64,000 bases of DNA from Shewanella waksmanii ATCC BAA-643 (GCF_000518805.1 NZ_JAEH01000013.1:47925-111924); one strand, 5' to 3'. Shown: positions 35,210-45,158, counted from the first letter of the stretch. A program made the numbers and translations. Notes: generated by a model from the sequence alone, not told the origin.

Positions 35210-36262
35210 CTACGGACTTTTTTTGCGCCAGCTTTCAGGTAACTGCATCTGCCCCCAAAGCGAATCACACAATTGCTGACGTTCGTGCCAGCGCCCTTGC
35301 AATAGCCAAGGCACCAGTGAATCTCCCACTTGCGGATAATCGATTGGCGCTGGCATGGGTGACTTAAGCCAGCGCCGCAATGCTTGGCTGTCGAGAAAGG
35401 TCATACTGTCTGCGGCGCCTAGTAGCTCTAGCGCCGCCACATTTGAAAGCTGTTCAAACTGGCCATGTAGTGGCTTCACCAACAATTTTTTGCCCAAAGT
35501 AAGCGCTTCGCTTGCCAATTCGAACCCAGCGCTGCTAATCACGCCACCACTTTGGGCCAGTTTGTGTTTAAAGCCATCGCGATTAAAACCCGACCACTGA
35601 ATATGTTCGGGCGGCGCCTGACTAGGTTCACTGCCATGAAACACCGCAAACTGATAATCATCAAAGGGGCTTAATAGCGCCACAATATCGTCGGCCGCCT
35701 CAAAAGGCAGATAAACAATGATCTTTTGCAGGCAATGACTGACATCGCCATCAACTTCAACAAACGGCGGTAAGATAGGAAAACCAAAGTGATGCCAATG
35801 ACAACCTAGCGCGATATCCACTGGGGCAAAATAGTTCAGCAACATGTCGTTAAACCAGTTGTCGCCAACTTTAGGCACTGCAAATTTCAATGCCGCCTGA
35901 TGACTCACACCAATAGAGGGTATCCCCTGACGTTTAGCCGCCCAGGCAGAAACAGGTTCAAAGTCATTGAGTACCACATCATAGCGGCTCAAATCGAGGG
36001 CGCGAATATCATTCATTAATGCCAGCAACGAGTTCTGCATTGCGGTTTTGGGCACACTTACTCGACCACTTTGGGTAGCAAAGGTCAGCCCAGATTGCAC
36101 TTGATAGTCACCAAAACATTGCATATCAAAAAATTGTGACGCTTGGCGACCAGAAAAGAAGAAATCGACGTCAACGTTATGTTTCTTCAACGCTTTAGCC
36201 ATCACTCTGGCGCGACTTAGATGGCCATTACCCGTCCCTTGTACACCGTACAATATACGCAT
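35210..36262 (-). CDS. Glycosyltransferase of the MJ1255/VC2487 family
   Basis: This 350-residue protein opens with the GT-B nucleotide-sugar fold motif RILYGVQGTGNGHLSRA and FFFSGRQASQFFD. Its C-terminal domain has SSAGFELASEALTLGKKLLVKPL, typical of the donor-binding half. This is the MJ1255/VC2487 family (TIGR00661-like), related to MurG and glycolipid synthases. The acceptor is unknown, but a lipid acceptor is suggested by the PAP2 phosphatase gene 14 bp upstream on the same strand, which probably shares its mRNA. Confidence 0.85.
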   Translation of the reverse strand: MRILYGVQGTGNGHLSRARVMAKALKKHNVDVDFFFSGRQASQFFDMQCFGDYQVQSGLTFATQSGRVSVPKTAMQNSLLALMNDIRALDLSRYDVVLNDFEPVSAWAAKRQGIPSIGVSHQAALKFAVPKVGDNWFNDMLLNYFAPVDIALGCHWHHFGFPILPPFVEVDGDVSHCLQKIIVYLPFEAADDIVALLSPFDDYQFAVFHGSEPSQAPPEHIQWSGFNRDGFKHKLAQSGGVISSAGFELASEALTLGKKLLVKPLHGQFEQLSNVAALELLGAADSMTFLDSQALRRWLKSPMPAPIDYPQVGDSLVPWLLQGRWHERQQLCDSLWGQMQLPESWRKKSP

Positions 36263-36276
36263 AGTTACAGTCCTGA

Positions 36277-36810
36277 TTATGAAGCTAGAAAGGGAAAAGC
36301 AAGATAAACGCTAGTGATGCCTAATAGCGCACCGGCAAGGATATCTAATGGGTAATGTACCCCTAAAATAATGCGAGACAAGCCAATGACTGCAGCCCAA
36401 GCAAAGGCTAGAACGCTCCAATCTGGATAGATCAGAAATACCACGGTAGCCATGACAAATGCCGCACCAGTATGACCTGAAGGCAAACTAAACTTATCTG
36501 ATGGTTCAAATGCGGCTAGCTGCACGTCAAACTCATCTGACATAGCAGCGTGGCAAGGGCGAATTCGTCTGATGCTATTTTTTAGCAAAAAGTACAGCGG
36601 CAGCTCCAACATAAAAGCCGCGAGGGCTAAACCGAAGAAGTTTTCACCTTGGTGGCTGAGCAGTAACAGTACCGTACTGATATAGAGATACATAGGTCCA
36701 TCACCGGTCGATGAGATCCGCTTGGCGAGTGGACGTAACCCATGGCGTAAGCCAATTTGAGTTACTTGGCAATATATGTGTCTATCAAGCTTGGCGACAG
36801 ACTCAAACAT
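36277..36810 (-). CDS. PAP2-family membrane phosphatase
   Basis: This is a 177-residue integral membrane phosphatase with all three PAP2 motifs: KNSIRRIRP, the catalytic PSGHT in SLPSGHTGAAF, and SRIILGVHYPLD. About five membrane segments are apparent. Substrates in this family are phosphatidic acid, phosphatidylglycerophosphate or undecaprenyl pyrophosphate. It heads a two-gene unit with the glycosyltransferase. A 15-bp perfect hairpin ends three bases before the start codon, so no free Shine-Dalgarno is visible, and expression may depend on hairpin opening. Confidence 0.92.
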   Translation of the reverse strand: MFESVAKLDRHIYCQVTQIGLRHGLRPLAKRISSTGDGPMYLYISTVLLLLSHQGENFFGLALAAFMLELPLYFLLKNSIRRIRPCHAAMSDEFDVQLAAFEPSDKFSLPSGHTGAAFVMATVVFLIYPDWSVLAFAWAAVIGLSRIILGVHYPLDILAGALLGITSVYLAFPFLAS

Positions 36811-36813
36811 AAA

Positions 36814-36850
36814 AGGCTCTCAACTAATTGCAGTTATTAGTTGAGAGCCT
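36814..36850 (-). terminator. Perfect hairpin abutting the PAP2 start codon
   Basis: The arms AGGCTCTCAACTAAT/ATTAGTTGAGAGCCT (15 bp, 7-nt loop) are followed on the minus strand by TTTATG, where ATG is the PAP2 start codon. It may terminate transcripts from the small membrane protein gene 55 bp upstream, mask the PAP2 ribosome site, or both. Confidence 0.6.
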
Positions 36851-36904
36851 AAAAAATGACCGTGACGCCGAGGTGACAGGCAGTCTAAAGTTTTGTGACA
36901 GTCT

Positions 36905-37153
36905 TTACGCCGTGGCGACGGCTTTATGTGAACGCTCGCGATACAACTTGATGAGATGATAGATATTAATGCAGGCAACAAAGGCATTCATTCCCGCTAC
37001 AGGCCATGCTGAGATGTAGACTCCGTAAATAACGAAAAGTGTACAACCAGTAAAGTTAAGGCAACGTAACCAGATGATATCTTTCATCATTAACGAGATA
37101 GCCACCATCACTGACGCAGAATAACCAATGAGTTCGATTGTTGAAGCTTCCAT
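36905..37153 (-). CDS. Small three-helix membrane protein (SemiSWEET/YgjV-like)
   Basis: This 82-residue protein has three predicted membrane segments: IELIGYSASVMVAISLMM, CLNFTGCTLFVIYGVYI and VAGMNAFVACINIYHLI. The arrangement and the GYSA...R-LN..G pattern resemble the PQ-loop/SemiSWEET and YgjV-type small membrane proteins, which act as dimers to move sugars or related solutes. It is a short monocistronic gene, likely with a structured 5' leader. The resemblance is moderate and the substrate is unknown. Confidence 0.65.
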   Translation of the reverse strand: MEASTIELIGYSASVMVAISLMMKDIIWLRCLNFTGCTLFVIYGVYISAWPVAGMNAFVACINIYHLIKLYRERSHKAVATA

Positions 37154-37483
37154 AAGGCACCTTTTTCGAGGCCCTCTGCCATCCCTAAGCTAACTGGGGG
37201 ATCCGTGCCCCTAAAGCGAGTAAGTTAATTCAAGACTGCAAACATTCTAACAAACGATCAACTAAGTTGTAATTAAAATACGTTATTTAATGACCTAAAT
37301 CATGTTTTTTGCCCAATTAAACACCAGTGGGTAAAAGTTAACAACATCGAGGCAAAACTCAGGGTGGATCGGCCATAGCGTGATTGATAACGCTTTTCTT
37401 TTTAAGAAACGCTTATATACTGGCAGTAATTAAAGAAATACTGCGAAAACTCAGTAGATTGCCTTTCAACAGGAGTATGACTT
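37154..37483. other. Divergent region between the small membrane protein gene and rraA
   Basis: On the minus strand the 5' leader of the small membrane protein contains a GC-rich hairpin GGGG-CACGGAT-CCCC (37197-37211) and a second GC-rich stretch close to the start codon. The right half is AT-rich and must hold the rraA promoter; TATACT at 37417-37422 is a possible -10. No known riboswitch could be matched. Confidence 0.45.
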
Positions 37484-37969
37484 ATGGAATACAACACCTC
37501 AGAACTTTGCGATAGCAACTTAGACTCAGTCGATGTTGTCGAACCCATGTTCAGTAATTTCGGTGGTTGTAGCTCTTTTGGTGGTTCTATTAGCACAATC
37601 AAATGCCACGAAGACAATGGCCTTATTGCCGATGTATTAGAGCAAGAGGGCGAAGGTCGTGTGCTGCTGATTGACGGTGGCGGATCTCTACGCCGTGCAT
37701 TAATTGATGCCTCTTTAGCTGAAATAGCAGTGAACAATAACTGGGAAGGTATTATCGTTTATGGTGCAGTGCGCGATGTTGATGCCTTGGAAGATTGCGA
37801 TATTGGCATCCAAGCGTTAGCTTCTATTCCGGTTGGCGCTGATGGCCATGGCATTGGCGAATTAGGGATTCCGGTTAACTTTGGTGGCGTCACCTTCTTG
37901 CCGTTGGACCATGTCTATGCAGACAACACAGGGATTATCCTGTCGCAAGATCCGTTAGATATCGACTAA
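37484..37969 (+). CDS. rraA: Regulator of RNase E activity RraA
   Basis: This 161-residue trimeric protein binds RNase E and inhibits mRNA decay. The sequence begins [10 protein letters not shown] and has the RraA/aldolase-like fold signatures [47 protein letters not shown] and the C-terminal [20 protein letters not shown]. The length equals that of E. coli RraA. AGGAG precedes the ATG at good spacing. A strong terminator follows, so it is monocistronic. Confidence 0.96.
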   Translation: MEYNTSELCDSNLDSVDVVEPMFSNFGGCSSFGGSISTIKCHEDNGLIADVLEQEGEGRVLLIDGGGSLRRALIDASLAEIAVNNNWEGIIVYGAVRDVDALEDCDIGIQALASIPVGADGHGIGELGIPVNFGGVTFLPLDHVYADNTGIILSQDPLDID

Positions 37970-37987
37970 TCTAACCGCAAAAACAGT

Positions 37988-38027
37988 AAGGATGACGGCT
38001 TTTTCAAAGCTTAGTCATCCTTTTTTT
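37988..38027. terminator. Intrinsic terminator after rraA
   Basis: AAGGATGAC pairs with GTCATCCTT around a GCTTT/AAAGC-stabilised loop, followed by seven T. It separates convergent rraA and the S9 peptidase gene and may act in both directions. Confidence 0.9.
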
Positions 38028-38042
38028 GCACGATGATTTTAA

Positions 38043-39941
38043 CTATAAGTGCTTACTCAAAAACGCTTCAAATGCTTTTAGCGTGGCCATCCGGTTTTGC
38101 TCTATTTCTAAATAGTGATTGCCATTTTCCAGCTCGATGTATTCAACCTCTTTGTCATAGTCACTTAGCTCATCAAACATTTCCCGACTATGGTAAACAT
38201 CCACGACTCTATCTTTATCGCCATGAATTAACAGCATAGGAATATTAACTTGCTTAGCAAAGTTAACCGGGGATTGTTGCTCTAATTTATCAGAGTCATC
38301 GCCTAGCTGCTTTTTAACCACTTTATAGTTAGTGAATCTGCGTGCTTTACGCACAATATGCTCCAAATCGGAAACCCCTGCAAAGCTGGCGGCACATTTA
38401 AACGGTTGTTGTTGGGTCACCGCGGCTTGCATGGCGGCATAACCACCGTAACTAGCCCCAAGTATACAGATCTTATCTTTATCAATGGGGTAATGCTCTG
38501 CTAACCAGAATGCCGCATCAGCAAGGTCGTGCTGCATCGCCCCGCCCCACTGCTGAATCGATGCCATTTCAAACTCAAAACCATAACCCGATGAGCCTCG
38601 AAAGTTGGGTTCAATCACGGTATAGCCACGACTGGCAAAGAACTGACTGAACCAGTCAAAGCCGCCGTAGTTTCTTACCATAGGGCCACCATGGGGAATC
38701 ACCAATGCTGATTGCTTAGCCTTTACGTTGCTTGACGGCAGAGTGACATACGCTTCCAGCTCAAGCCCATCACGGGCCTTAAACACCACTTTTTGCTTGT
38801 CGGATAACGGCTGCTCCACCAACAGCGGATATTCATCAAGAATGTAATCAAGACCTTTCGCTCTACGGTCACCTAAGTAATAGGTGCCTGGTGATGTAGG
38901 ATTACTGGTATATAGGATATAACGATTTTCATCAGCACTTAAACTCATGATGTTGTTGTAAGCATCGGGAATCGCCTTATTTAAGGCTTGTTGAAAGCGT
39001 GCATATTTTTCATCAAAAAACACTTTACCGTTAGCGGCTTCGCCATGGTGAACACCAATAACATCTTTGCTAATCTTCGAATAAATCAACGCCCCTTCAA
39101 CGTCGTAATTATCATCGGCATAAACCAATTCTCTCGGTAAATCGGCCTTAGCTAAGTCAACGGTAAAGATGGCATAACGGCCGTTATGCAGCGAGCGGAT
39201 ATACAAGGTGTTTGGGTTTACGCCGAAGCCTAGTGGGGTAATATCTGGGTTATCAAATAGTTCATATTCCCAGATTCTACGCCACTTTTCGGTATCGATA
39301 TCAAAGAGTAGAAAAAACACTTTGGTGTCGTCGATACCATAACCGAGTCTGAGTCTATGTTGTTGATCAGTTAGCCAACTATGGATACCACTTCGGCCCT
39401 TTTGAATCAGCTTACGTTTAAGCCTGGAGTTCAAATTCACTTTGTAAACATCAGGCTGGTTTGCCACTTTAAGATCAAGCGCCATCAAAATGTAATCTGG
39501 CTCATCTGGCAAAATATCGACAATAGTGTCTTGGAATTGGGGACGATGTTCACGTTCTCTTAATTTGAGTACTGAACGAATATCACTGGGCTCATTAAGA
39601 TCGACCTTTAACAATCGTGACTCAGAATATTTCATTCCTCGCCTATCAATCGGGTAATTGGCGCTGACCAGCAAGGTATCGTCATTGGCCCAAGTATACC
39701 AATCCATCTTAAATTTTTGATTGTCAGTCGACACCAAATAATCCACTTCCTGCTTACCCACAGCCTTAACACCGAGATAACTTTTGCCTTCATGATGAAG
39801 TATAAAAGCGAGAGAATTACCGCTTGGAGATAATTTAACTTGTTCAGACTGGGGCAATAAGCCAAAAGCTTCGACGGGGAGCGACTGAGTGTTGACGCTC
39901 AAACCAGTTACTAGCAACAGCAATGCAAAAAATCGGTGCAT
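38043..39941 (-). CDS. Prolyl oligopeptidase-family (S9) serine peptidase, exported
   Basis: This 632-residue protein has a signal peptide (MHRFFALLLLVTGLSVNTQS), a beta-propeller-like region of about 370 residues and a C-terminal alpha/beta-hydrolase domain. The catalytic triad is visible: Ser in GASYGGYAAM near residue 498, Asp in HGDKDRVV near 576 and His in NGNHYLE near 608. The oxyanion region is VIPHGGPMVRNYGG with the downstream NFRGSSGYG. It resembles the S9C/acylaminoacyl-peptidase branch, which removes N-terminal residues or dipeptides from short peptides. Location is periplasmic by signal peptide. It is monocistronic. Confidence 0.92.
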   Translation of the reverse strand: MHRFFALLLLVTGLSVNTQSLPVEAFGLLPQSEQVKLSPSGNSLAFILHHEGKSYLGVKAVGKQEVDYLVSTDNQKFKMDWYTWANDDTLLVSANYPIDRRGMKYSESRLLKVDLNEPSDIRSVLKLREREHRPQFQDTIVDILPDEPDYILMALDLKVANQPDVYKVNLNSRLKRKLIQKGRSGIHSWLTDQQHRLRLGYGIDDTKVFFLLFDIDTEKWRRIWEYELFDNPDITPLGFGVNPNTLYIRSLHNGRYAIFTVDLAKADLPRELVYADDNYDVEGALIYSKISKDVIGVHHGEAANGKVFFDEKYARFQQALNKAIPDAYNNIMSLSADENRYILYTSNPTSPGTYYLGDRRAKGLDYILDEYPLLVEQPLSDKQKVVFKARDGLELEAYVTLPSSNVKAKQSALVIPHGGPMVRNYGGFDWFSQFFASRGYTVIEPNFRGSSGYGFEFEMASIQQWGGAMQHDLADAAFWLAEHYPIDKDKICILGASYGGYAAMQAAVTQQQPFKCAASFAGVSDLEHIVRKARRFTNYKVVKKQLGDDSDKLEQQSPVNFAKQVNIPMLLIHGDKDRVVDVYHSREMFDELSDYDKEVEYIELENGNHYLEIEQNRMATLKAFEAFLSKHL

Positions 39942-40140
39942 CCATTCCTCTTATTATTGTTCTTCCAATGAAACAACCATGTTATCAAAACGCTGTAATT
40001 AAAAAAGTACCAAAAACGAAAAACTGATTAGTTACAGTAAACTAGATTAGTTTTTAGCGCCAAACTTTAAATGAATTGCATGGCAATAGTGCTATAAGTC
40101 ACAATATGCCCACTAATGCTAATAAGAAAACAGAGTACCT

Positions 40141-41196
40141 ATGCCACTATTTTTGCCCTTTACCGACACTGAAATCACGACGCTACTCAGTCCAAGAGCC
40201 GGAGAGCAAAAACTTGGACAAACCTTGCAATCATTTGCTGATCCAATCTCGACTGCGGACCAATATGTCGCTGGGTTACAACATGCTAAAAATCAGGGAG
40301 TACGATTCGTCATAATTGGTATTGGCGAGGATATCGGCCCCAGAGCCAACTTAGGACGTGGTGGCGCTGCTGACGCCTTTAATGCCACCATGGCACAGTT
40401 ACTCAATTTGCAATCCAACCGTTTTCTTAGCGGCGAGCAACTCCTTGTAGCTGGGCAGCTAGACACAACAACAATTGCCAGTGAAAGTGATCTAACCACT
40501 ACCAATTTACGTATTGAGGTAGAGAAGCTAGATGAGCTAGTAATCAATGCGGTAACGCCAGTTTTTGAGGCCGGATTAGAGCCCATCATTATCGGCGGCG
40601 GCCATAACAATGCTTTTGGCCTACTGACTGCCGCTAAGCAAGCAACAGCGAAAAAAATAGCCGCGGTCAATTTAGATCCACATTCAGATTTCCGCCCCCG
40701 TGAAGGGCGACATAGTGGCAATGGCTTTAGCTACGCTGCAGCGTCTGGAGCACTGGGGTTTTATCATGTACTAGGCCTACATGAGTTGAAAAATAGCGAG
40801 CAGACATTTGCACAATTGGAAGCATTTGGTGGTAGCTGGCATTCATTGCAATCTATATGGGTAAGACAAGAGTTGAGCCTTAATCAAGCACTGGATGAGA
40901 TTGTCGGTATTCTCAAAGACAGTCAGTTACCCGTCGCGATTGAGTTAGATTTAGATGCCATAACCAATATGCCAAGCAGCGCTGCTACCACAGCAGGCAT
41001 ACCTTTACTGGATGCACTGAGGTATGTGTATCGCCTTGCTAATGAAACTGGCGCCCATTACCTGCACCTCGCAGAAGGCGCTCCACAATGCCATGCTGCG
41101 GGCGTTGATGCAGGCTATAGAGAGGTGGGACAAAGTGTCAGCGAACTGATATTTGCTTACATTCAAGGCCGCAACGCTTGCCAATATTTAGGCTAG
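40141..41196 (+). CDS. Arginase/formimidoylglutamase-family hydrolase
   Basis: This 351-residue cytoplasmic ureohydrolase-fold enzyme has the dinuclear Mn ligands in all three motifs: IIGGGHNNAFG, VNLDPHSDFRP (normally DAHxD) and AIELDLDAITNMP (normally SxDxDxxDP). All metal-binding His and Asp are retained although the second and third motifs deviate. The overall look is closest to HutG-type formimidoylglutamase, but no hut genes are nearby, so the real substrate may differ (agmatine, guanidino or formimino compounds). The ribosome site is weak. It is a single-gene unit upstream of ubiE. Confidence 0.8.
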   Translation: MPLFLPFTDTEITTLLSPRAGEQKLGQTLQSFADPISTADQYVAGLQHAKNQGVRFVIIGIGEDIGPRANLGRGGAADAFNATMAQLLNLQSNRFLSGEQLLVAGQLDTTTIASESDLTTTNLRIEVEKLDELVINAVTPVFEAGLEPIIIGGGHNNAFGLLTAAKQATAKKIAAVNLDPHSDFRPREGRHSGNGFSYAAASGALGFYHVLGLHELKNSEQTFAQLEAFGGSWHSLQSIWVRQELSLNQALDEIVGILKDSQLPVAIELDLDAITNMPSSAATTAGIPLLDALRYVYRLANETGAHYLHLAEGAPQCHAAGVDAGYREVGQSVSELIFAYIQGRNACQYLG

Positions 41197-41408
41197 CACG
41201 CAGTTATCCATCAACTGGATTGGCTTTATCACGTTTCTATGATGTAATGCGCAGTCCAAAAATTTGAAACTCTGCGCTAAGCCGCATTTTTTCAAACTAG
41301 TTAAGGTTTTTATTAACTTCGATCACAATGTGACCGACAACAGATTCAGTAGGGTGTATCAATCACATACACTCGCTACTTACATTTGCCATATACAGGA
41401 ATACATAG

Positions 41409-42164
41409 ATGTCTGAGGGTCCACAAAACAGTACACATTTTGGTTATAAAACTGTCGACACTGAGCAGAAAGCCGATCTGGTTGCTGACGTATTTCATTC
41501 TGTCGCTGCAAAATACGACATTATGAATGACGTGATGTCATTTGGTATTCACCGTATGTGGAAACGCTTTACTATTGAAGCGGCCGGCGCACGTCCGGGC
41601 ATGAAAGTATTGGATCTTGCCGGGGGGACTGGTGACTTAACGGCAAAGTTCTCTCACCTTGTTGGCCCTAAGGGCGAAGTGGTATTGGCTGATATTAATG
41701 ATTCAATGCTTAAAGTAGGCCGTGAAAAGCTACGCAACAAAGGCGTGGTAGGTAACGTGAACTACGTACAAGCCAATGCCGAAGCACTGCCATTTCCAGA
41801 CAATCACTTTGACATTATCACTATCGCGTTTGGCTTGCGTAACGTAACGGATAAAGATTCGGCGATTCGTTCCATGCTACGTGTACTCAAGCCGGGCGGA
41901 AAGTTACTTATCCTTGAGTTCTCAAAGCCTCAACACGAAGTGATGCGTAAGGTTTACGATATGTATAGCTTTAAAATTCTGCCAAAAATGGGCGCATTAA
42001 TCACCCAAGATGCAGACAGCTATGAGTACCTTGCTGAATCGATTCGTATGCACCCAGACCAGGAAACCCTTAAGGGCATGATGGTTGAAGCGGGCTTCGA
42101 GCAGGTGGAATACACCAACATGACCGATGGTATTGTCGCCCTTCATAAAGGCTACAAGTTCTAA
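41409..42164 (+). CDS. ubiE: Ubiquinone/menaquinone C-methyltransferase UbiE
   Basis: This enzyme methylates the benzoquinol ring in ubiquinone synthesis and demethylmenaquinol in menaquinone synthesis. The family signatures are present: [20 protein letters not shown], the SAM-binding [14 protein letters not shown], and [22 protein letters not shown]. The length of 251 residues matches E. coli UbiE. AGGA lies eight bases before the ATG. It opens the ubiE-ubiJ-ubiB block, with 25 bp to ubiJ. Confidence 0.97.
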   Translation: MSEGPQNSTHFGYKTVDTEQKADLVADVFHSVAAKYDIMNDVMSFGIHRMWKRFTIEAAGARPGMKVLDLAGGTGDLTAKFSHLVGPKGEVVLADINDSMLKVGREKLRNKGVVGNVNYVQANAEALPFPDNHFDIITIAFGLRNVTDKDSAIRSMLRVLKPGGKLLILEFSKPQHEVMRKVYDMYSFKILPKMGALITQDADSYEYLAESIRMHPDQETLKGMMVEAGFEQVEYTNMTDGIVALHKGYKF

Positions 42165-42189
42165 TTTGAGCAGTAATATTGGGTTAACC

Positions 42190-42801
42190 ATGAAACGCGA
42201 CTTATCTTTACTGGTCTGTGGCGCTATAGAAACTGCGCTCGATAAAATCTTAACCCAATCCCATGAAGCCTATGCCAAGTCGCATACGCTTCATGGCAAA
42301 GTGCTTTGCTTGCAGTTAAGCCAATTAGATTGGCCAATCTACCTCATTTTCTCGAAAAACGTTCAAGTCTACAGCCGCTATGCCGGTGACGTGACCACCA
42401 CGGTTTATGCCGATATCACCACCTTATACCAGCTTACTGAAGGCGCTAATCTTACTGAACTCATCAAACAAGATAAGCTGCGACTTGAAGGCGATTTAAA
42501 CTTACTGCAAACCTTCAGTCATCTATTGCAGAATATCGACATTGATCTCGCTGAGCCTATTTCCAAGTATCTCGGTGATGCCCCCACCCACCTGTTGCAA
42601 CACGGGTTTTCGCAGGCTAAGCAGACCTTAACGCAAGTTTTTGTCAAAAGTCGTGACCATGTAGGGCAATTAACCACCGAAGAATACCGCTTAGCACCGC
42701 ATAAACTCGAATTTATCCATTTAAGTGATAGAATCGATGAGCTTGTGGCGGACGTAGATGCCATAGAGCAACGCATATCAAGGTTAACTAATAGGACGTA
42801 A
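42190..42801 (+). CDS. ubiJ: Ubiquinone biosynthesis accessory factor UbiJ (SCP2 domain)
   Basis: The start is set at the ATG at 42190 ([20 protein letters not shown]), which falls after ubiE and gives 203 residues, close to the E. coli protein; the longer frame overlaps ubiE and is unlikely. The N-terminal half is an SCP2 lipid-binding domain ([35 protein letters not shown]) and the C-terminal half is a helical/coiled-coil segment. UbiJ with UbiK helps organise the cytoplasmic ubiquinone synthesis complex and binds lipid intermediates. The position between ubiE and ubiB is the classic one. Confidence 0.93.
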   Translation: MKRDLSLLVCGAIETALDKILTQSHEAYAKSHTLHGKVLCLQLSQLDWPIYLIFSKNVQVYSRYAGDVTTTVYADITTLYQLTEGANLTELIKQDKLRLEGDLNLLQTFSHLLQNIDIDLAEPISKYLGDAPTHLLQHGFSQAKQTLTQVFVKSRDHVGQLTTEEYRLAPHKLEFIHLSDRIDELVADVDAIEQRISRLTNRT

Positions 42802-42809
42802 CTCTCGAC

Positions 42810-44459
42810 ATGACCACCACCAGTATCAAGCGCGCTTATCAGGTCGTCAAAATCGCCCTTCAATATGGCTTAGATGACATTATTCCCGCTAAACTTAAGC
42901 CTTGGTACTTCAAACTATTGCGTGGCTGCTTCTTTTGGCTAGGCAATAAGCATAAAGACAAAGCCGGTGGTGAACGTTTAAAGCTGGCAATGCAAGAGCT
43001 CGGGCCGGTTTACATCAAGTTTGGCCAAATGCTATCCACCCGCCGTGACTTGCTCAGCGACGAATGGGCTGAAGAGTTAGCCATGCTGCAAGATCGCGTG
43101 CCGCCGTTCGATACCGCCATTGCTCGCAGTATGATTGAAGCTGAGCTCGGCACAGATATCGATACCTATTTTGAAGACTTTGACGATGTGCCATTAGCAT
43201 CGGCGTCCATTTCTCAGGTCCACACCGCGACATTAAAGTCCAATGGTAAGCCAGTGGTGCTTAAGGTGTTGCGCCCCAATGTGGAAGAGAAAGTTCATGC
43301 TGACATTCAGTTGATGTCTCAAGCTGCAAACTTTTTAGAAACCTTGCTAGGCCAAGGCAACCGCTTACGCCCTGCTGAGGTTGTTGAAGATTACCGCACT
43401 ACCATTGAAGGTGAATTAAACCTCAAACTTGAGGCCCTCAACGCCATTAAGCTGCGCAACAACTTTCTCGATTCTGGCGCGCTTTATATTCCTTACATGT
43501 ATGAAGACTTGTGCTTTACAAGGCTTATCGTCATGGAGCGTGTTGACGGCATTCCGGTTTCGGATCGTGCTGCACTGGAAGCACAAGGTACCAATTTAAA
43601 ACTGCTGGCCGAGCGCGGTGTGGAGCTGTTTTTCACCCAAGTATTTAGAGATAACTTCTTCCACGCCGATATGCATCCTGGCAATATTTTTGTTAGCCGC
43701 GACCACCCAAATGATCCGTATTATATCGGCCTCGACTGCGGCATCATGGGCACGTTAACCGATGAAGATAAACGCTATTTAGCCGAGAACTTCTTGGCAT
43801 TCTTTAATCGCGATTATCGCCGCATTGCTCAGCTATATATCGAATCTGGTTGGGTATCACCAGACACCGATGTCAGCGCGTTTGAGCAAGCGGTAAAAGT
43901 TGTCTGCGAACCCATGTTTAACAAGCCACTGGATGAAATCTCCTTTGGTCACGTGCTGTTAGAGTTGTTTAGAACAGCCAGACGCTTTGACATGGTGGTT
44001 CAGCCGCAACTGGTATTACTGGAAAAAACCCTACTTTATATTGAAGGCTTGGGGCGTCAGTTGTATCCGCAACTCGATTTATGGCAAACCGCCAAGCCGT
44101 TTTTAGAGCAGTGGATGTCTGAGCAAGTTGGCCCTAAGGCTATGGCAAATAAGATTAAAAAAGAGCTGCCATATTGGGCGGACAAACTGCCAGAAATGCC
44201 TGAATTGATTTATGACAACCTGAAGGTTGGTAAAAATTTCGTCAATTCACAAAACCAAATGCTTGACCGCTATCTTAAACAGCAGCAAAAAGCACATAAA
44301 AGTAACTTCCTTTTGCTCACATCAGCTGTTTTAGTGATCTGCGCCACTATATTGTTTAGCCAACAAGTTACACTAGTGGCCTCTTATGGCGCAGGTGGTC
44401 TTGGGGTCGTACTCTGGATACTCGGATGGCGATCTAGGCCAAAGAATCGCAAATTTTAG
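42810..44459 (+). CDS. ubiB: Ubiquinone biosynthesis kinase-like protein UbiB
   Basis: This 549-residue atypical kinase/ATPase of the ADCK/ABC1 family is needed for ubiquinone synthesis. Visible features are the KxGQ motif in [18 protein letters not shown], the Ala-rich nucleotide loop [11 protein letters not shown], the invariant Lys in [11 protein letters not shown], the catalytic HADMHPGN and the DCGIMG metal motif. The C-terminus has two membrane segments ([17 protein letters not shown] and [18 protein letters not shown]). It lies 8 bp after ubiJ. Confidence 0.97.
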   Translation: MTTTSIKRAYQVVKIALQYGLDDIIPAKLKPWYFKLLRGCFFWLGNKHKDKAGGERLKLAMQELGPVYIKFGQMLSTRRDLLSDEWAEELAMLQDRVPPFDTAIARSMIEAELGTDIDTYFEDFDDVPLASASISQVHTATLKSNGKPVVLKVLRPNVEEKVHADIQLMSQAANFLETLLGQGNRLRPAEVVEDYRTTIEGELNLKLEALNAIKLRNNFLDSGALYIPYMYEDLCFTRLIVMERVDGIPVSDRAALEAQGTNLKLLAERGVELFFTQVFRDNFFHADMHPGNIFVSRDHPNDPYYIGLDCGIMGTLTDEDKRYLAENFLAFFNRDYRRIAQLYIESGWVSPDTDVSAFEQAVKVVCEPMFNKPLDEISFGHVLLELFRTARRFDMVVQPQLVLLEKTLLYIEGLGRQLYPQLDLWQTAKPFLEQWMSEQVGPKAMANKIKKELPYWADKLPEMPELIYDNLKVGKNFVNSQNQMLDRYLKQQQKAHKSNFLLLTSAVLVICATILFSQQVTLVASYGAGGLGVVLWILGWRSRPKNRKF

Positions 44460-44520
44460 CTAGCACTAAATAACCAAAGGTTCATAATAGAACCAGAATC
44501 AAATTAATGAGGATCGTTTC

Positions 44521-44751
44521 ATGGGTGGCATTAGTATTTGGCAACTTCTAATTATTGCTTTAATCGTGGTATTGCTTTTTGGAACAAAGAAGTTACGTTC
44601 GCTAGGTGGTGACCTTGGCGGCGCGGTTAAAGGCTTTAAAAACGCCATGTCTTCAGATGAAGAGAAAAAAGCACTAGAAGACACTAACGCAGAAAAAACT
44701 GCTCAAACTGAGCAGAAGAAAACTGAGTCCAAGGATAAAGAACAGGCGTAA
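44521..44751 (+). CDS. tatA: Twin-arginine translocase subunit TatA
   Basis: This 76-residue protein has one N-terminal membrane helix ([19 protein letters not shown]), the hinge [24 protein letters not shown] with its amphipathic helix, and a charged tail. It oligomerises to form the protein-conducting element of the Tat system. It starts the tatABC cluster, six bases before tatB. The Tat-type cytochrome at 15779 is a possible client in this same window. Confidence 0.97.
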   Translation: MGGISIWQLLIIALIVVLLFGTKKLRSLGGDLGGAVKGFKNAMSSDEEKKALEDTNAEKTAQTEQKKTESKDKEQA

Positions 44752-44757
44752 TCCCTT

Positions 44758-45156
44758 ATGTTCGACGGTATCGGCTTTATGGAGCTACTGTTGATTGGTA
44801 TTTTGGGGCTAGTGGTACTTGGCCCTGAAAGACTGCCAGTTGCAGTGCGCTCAATTACAGGCTGGATCCGCGCCATGAAACGTATGGCGAACTCGGTAAA
44901 AGACGAACTTGAGCAGGAGCTTAAAATTGAGCAACTGCACTCAGATTTAAAAAAGGCTGAGAATCAAGGACTCAAGAATCTTTCTCCTGAGTTACAGGAT
45001 TCAATCGATCAATTAAAAGAAGCAGCTCAATCTGTGAATCACCCCTATCAGGTCGAGGACGTGGCTACTGGTGACAAAAAAACCAGTGATGACGCACCAA
45101 CGACTCAGGCCGCGCCAACGAAGCAGAGCGCTAACTCTGATAAACCTAACGGGTAA
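44758..45156 (+). CDS. tatB: Twin-arginine translocase subunit TatB
   Basis: This 132-residue protein has an N-terminal helix [20 protein letters not shown], the conserved [13 protein letters not shown] hinge and a long amphipathic helix, followed by a Thr/Ala-rich disordered tail. With TatC it forms the signal-peptide receptor. The Glu in the membrane helix and the GPERLP motif separate it from TatA. It lies 2 bp before tatC. Confidence 0.96.
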   Translation: MFDGIGFMELLLIGILGLVVLGPERLPVAVRSITGWIRAMKRMANSVKDELEQELKIEQLHSDLKKAENQGLKNLSPELQDSIDQLKEAAQSVNHPYQVEDVATGDKKTSDDAPTTQAAPTKQSANSDKPNG

Positions 45157-45158
45157 TT

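Noticed and set aside
37184..37215. Guanidine-II (mini-ykkC) riboswitch before the small membrane protein
   Set aside because: Only one hairpin has an ACGG loop; the second ACGR hairpin needed for this class is absent.
37402..37737. Minus-strand frame opposite rraA
   Set aside because: It is antisense to a certain gene and its protein has low-complexity composition typical of a shadow frame.
41318..41334. CRP-like site upstream of ubiE (TCACAATGTGA)
   Set aside because: The half-sites are in the opposite order to the CRP consensus and the spacing is wrong.
42127..42189. Longer UbiJ start inside ubiE
   Set aside because: The extra 21 residues overlap ubiE, and the conserved protein begins at the ATG at 42190.
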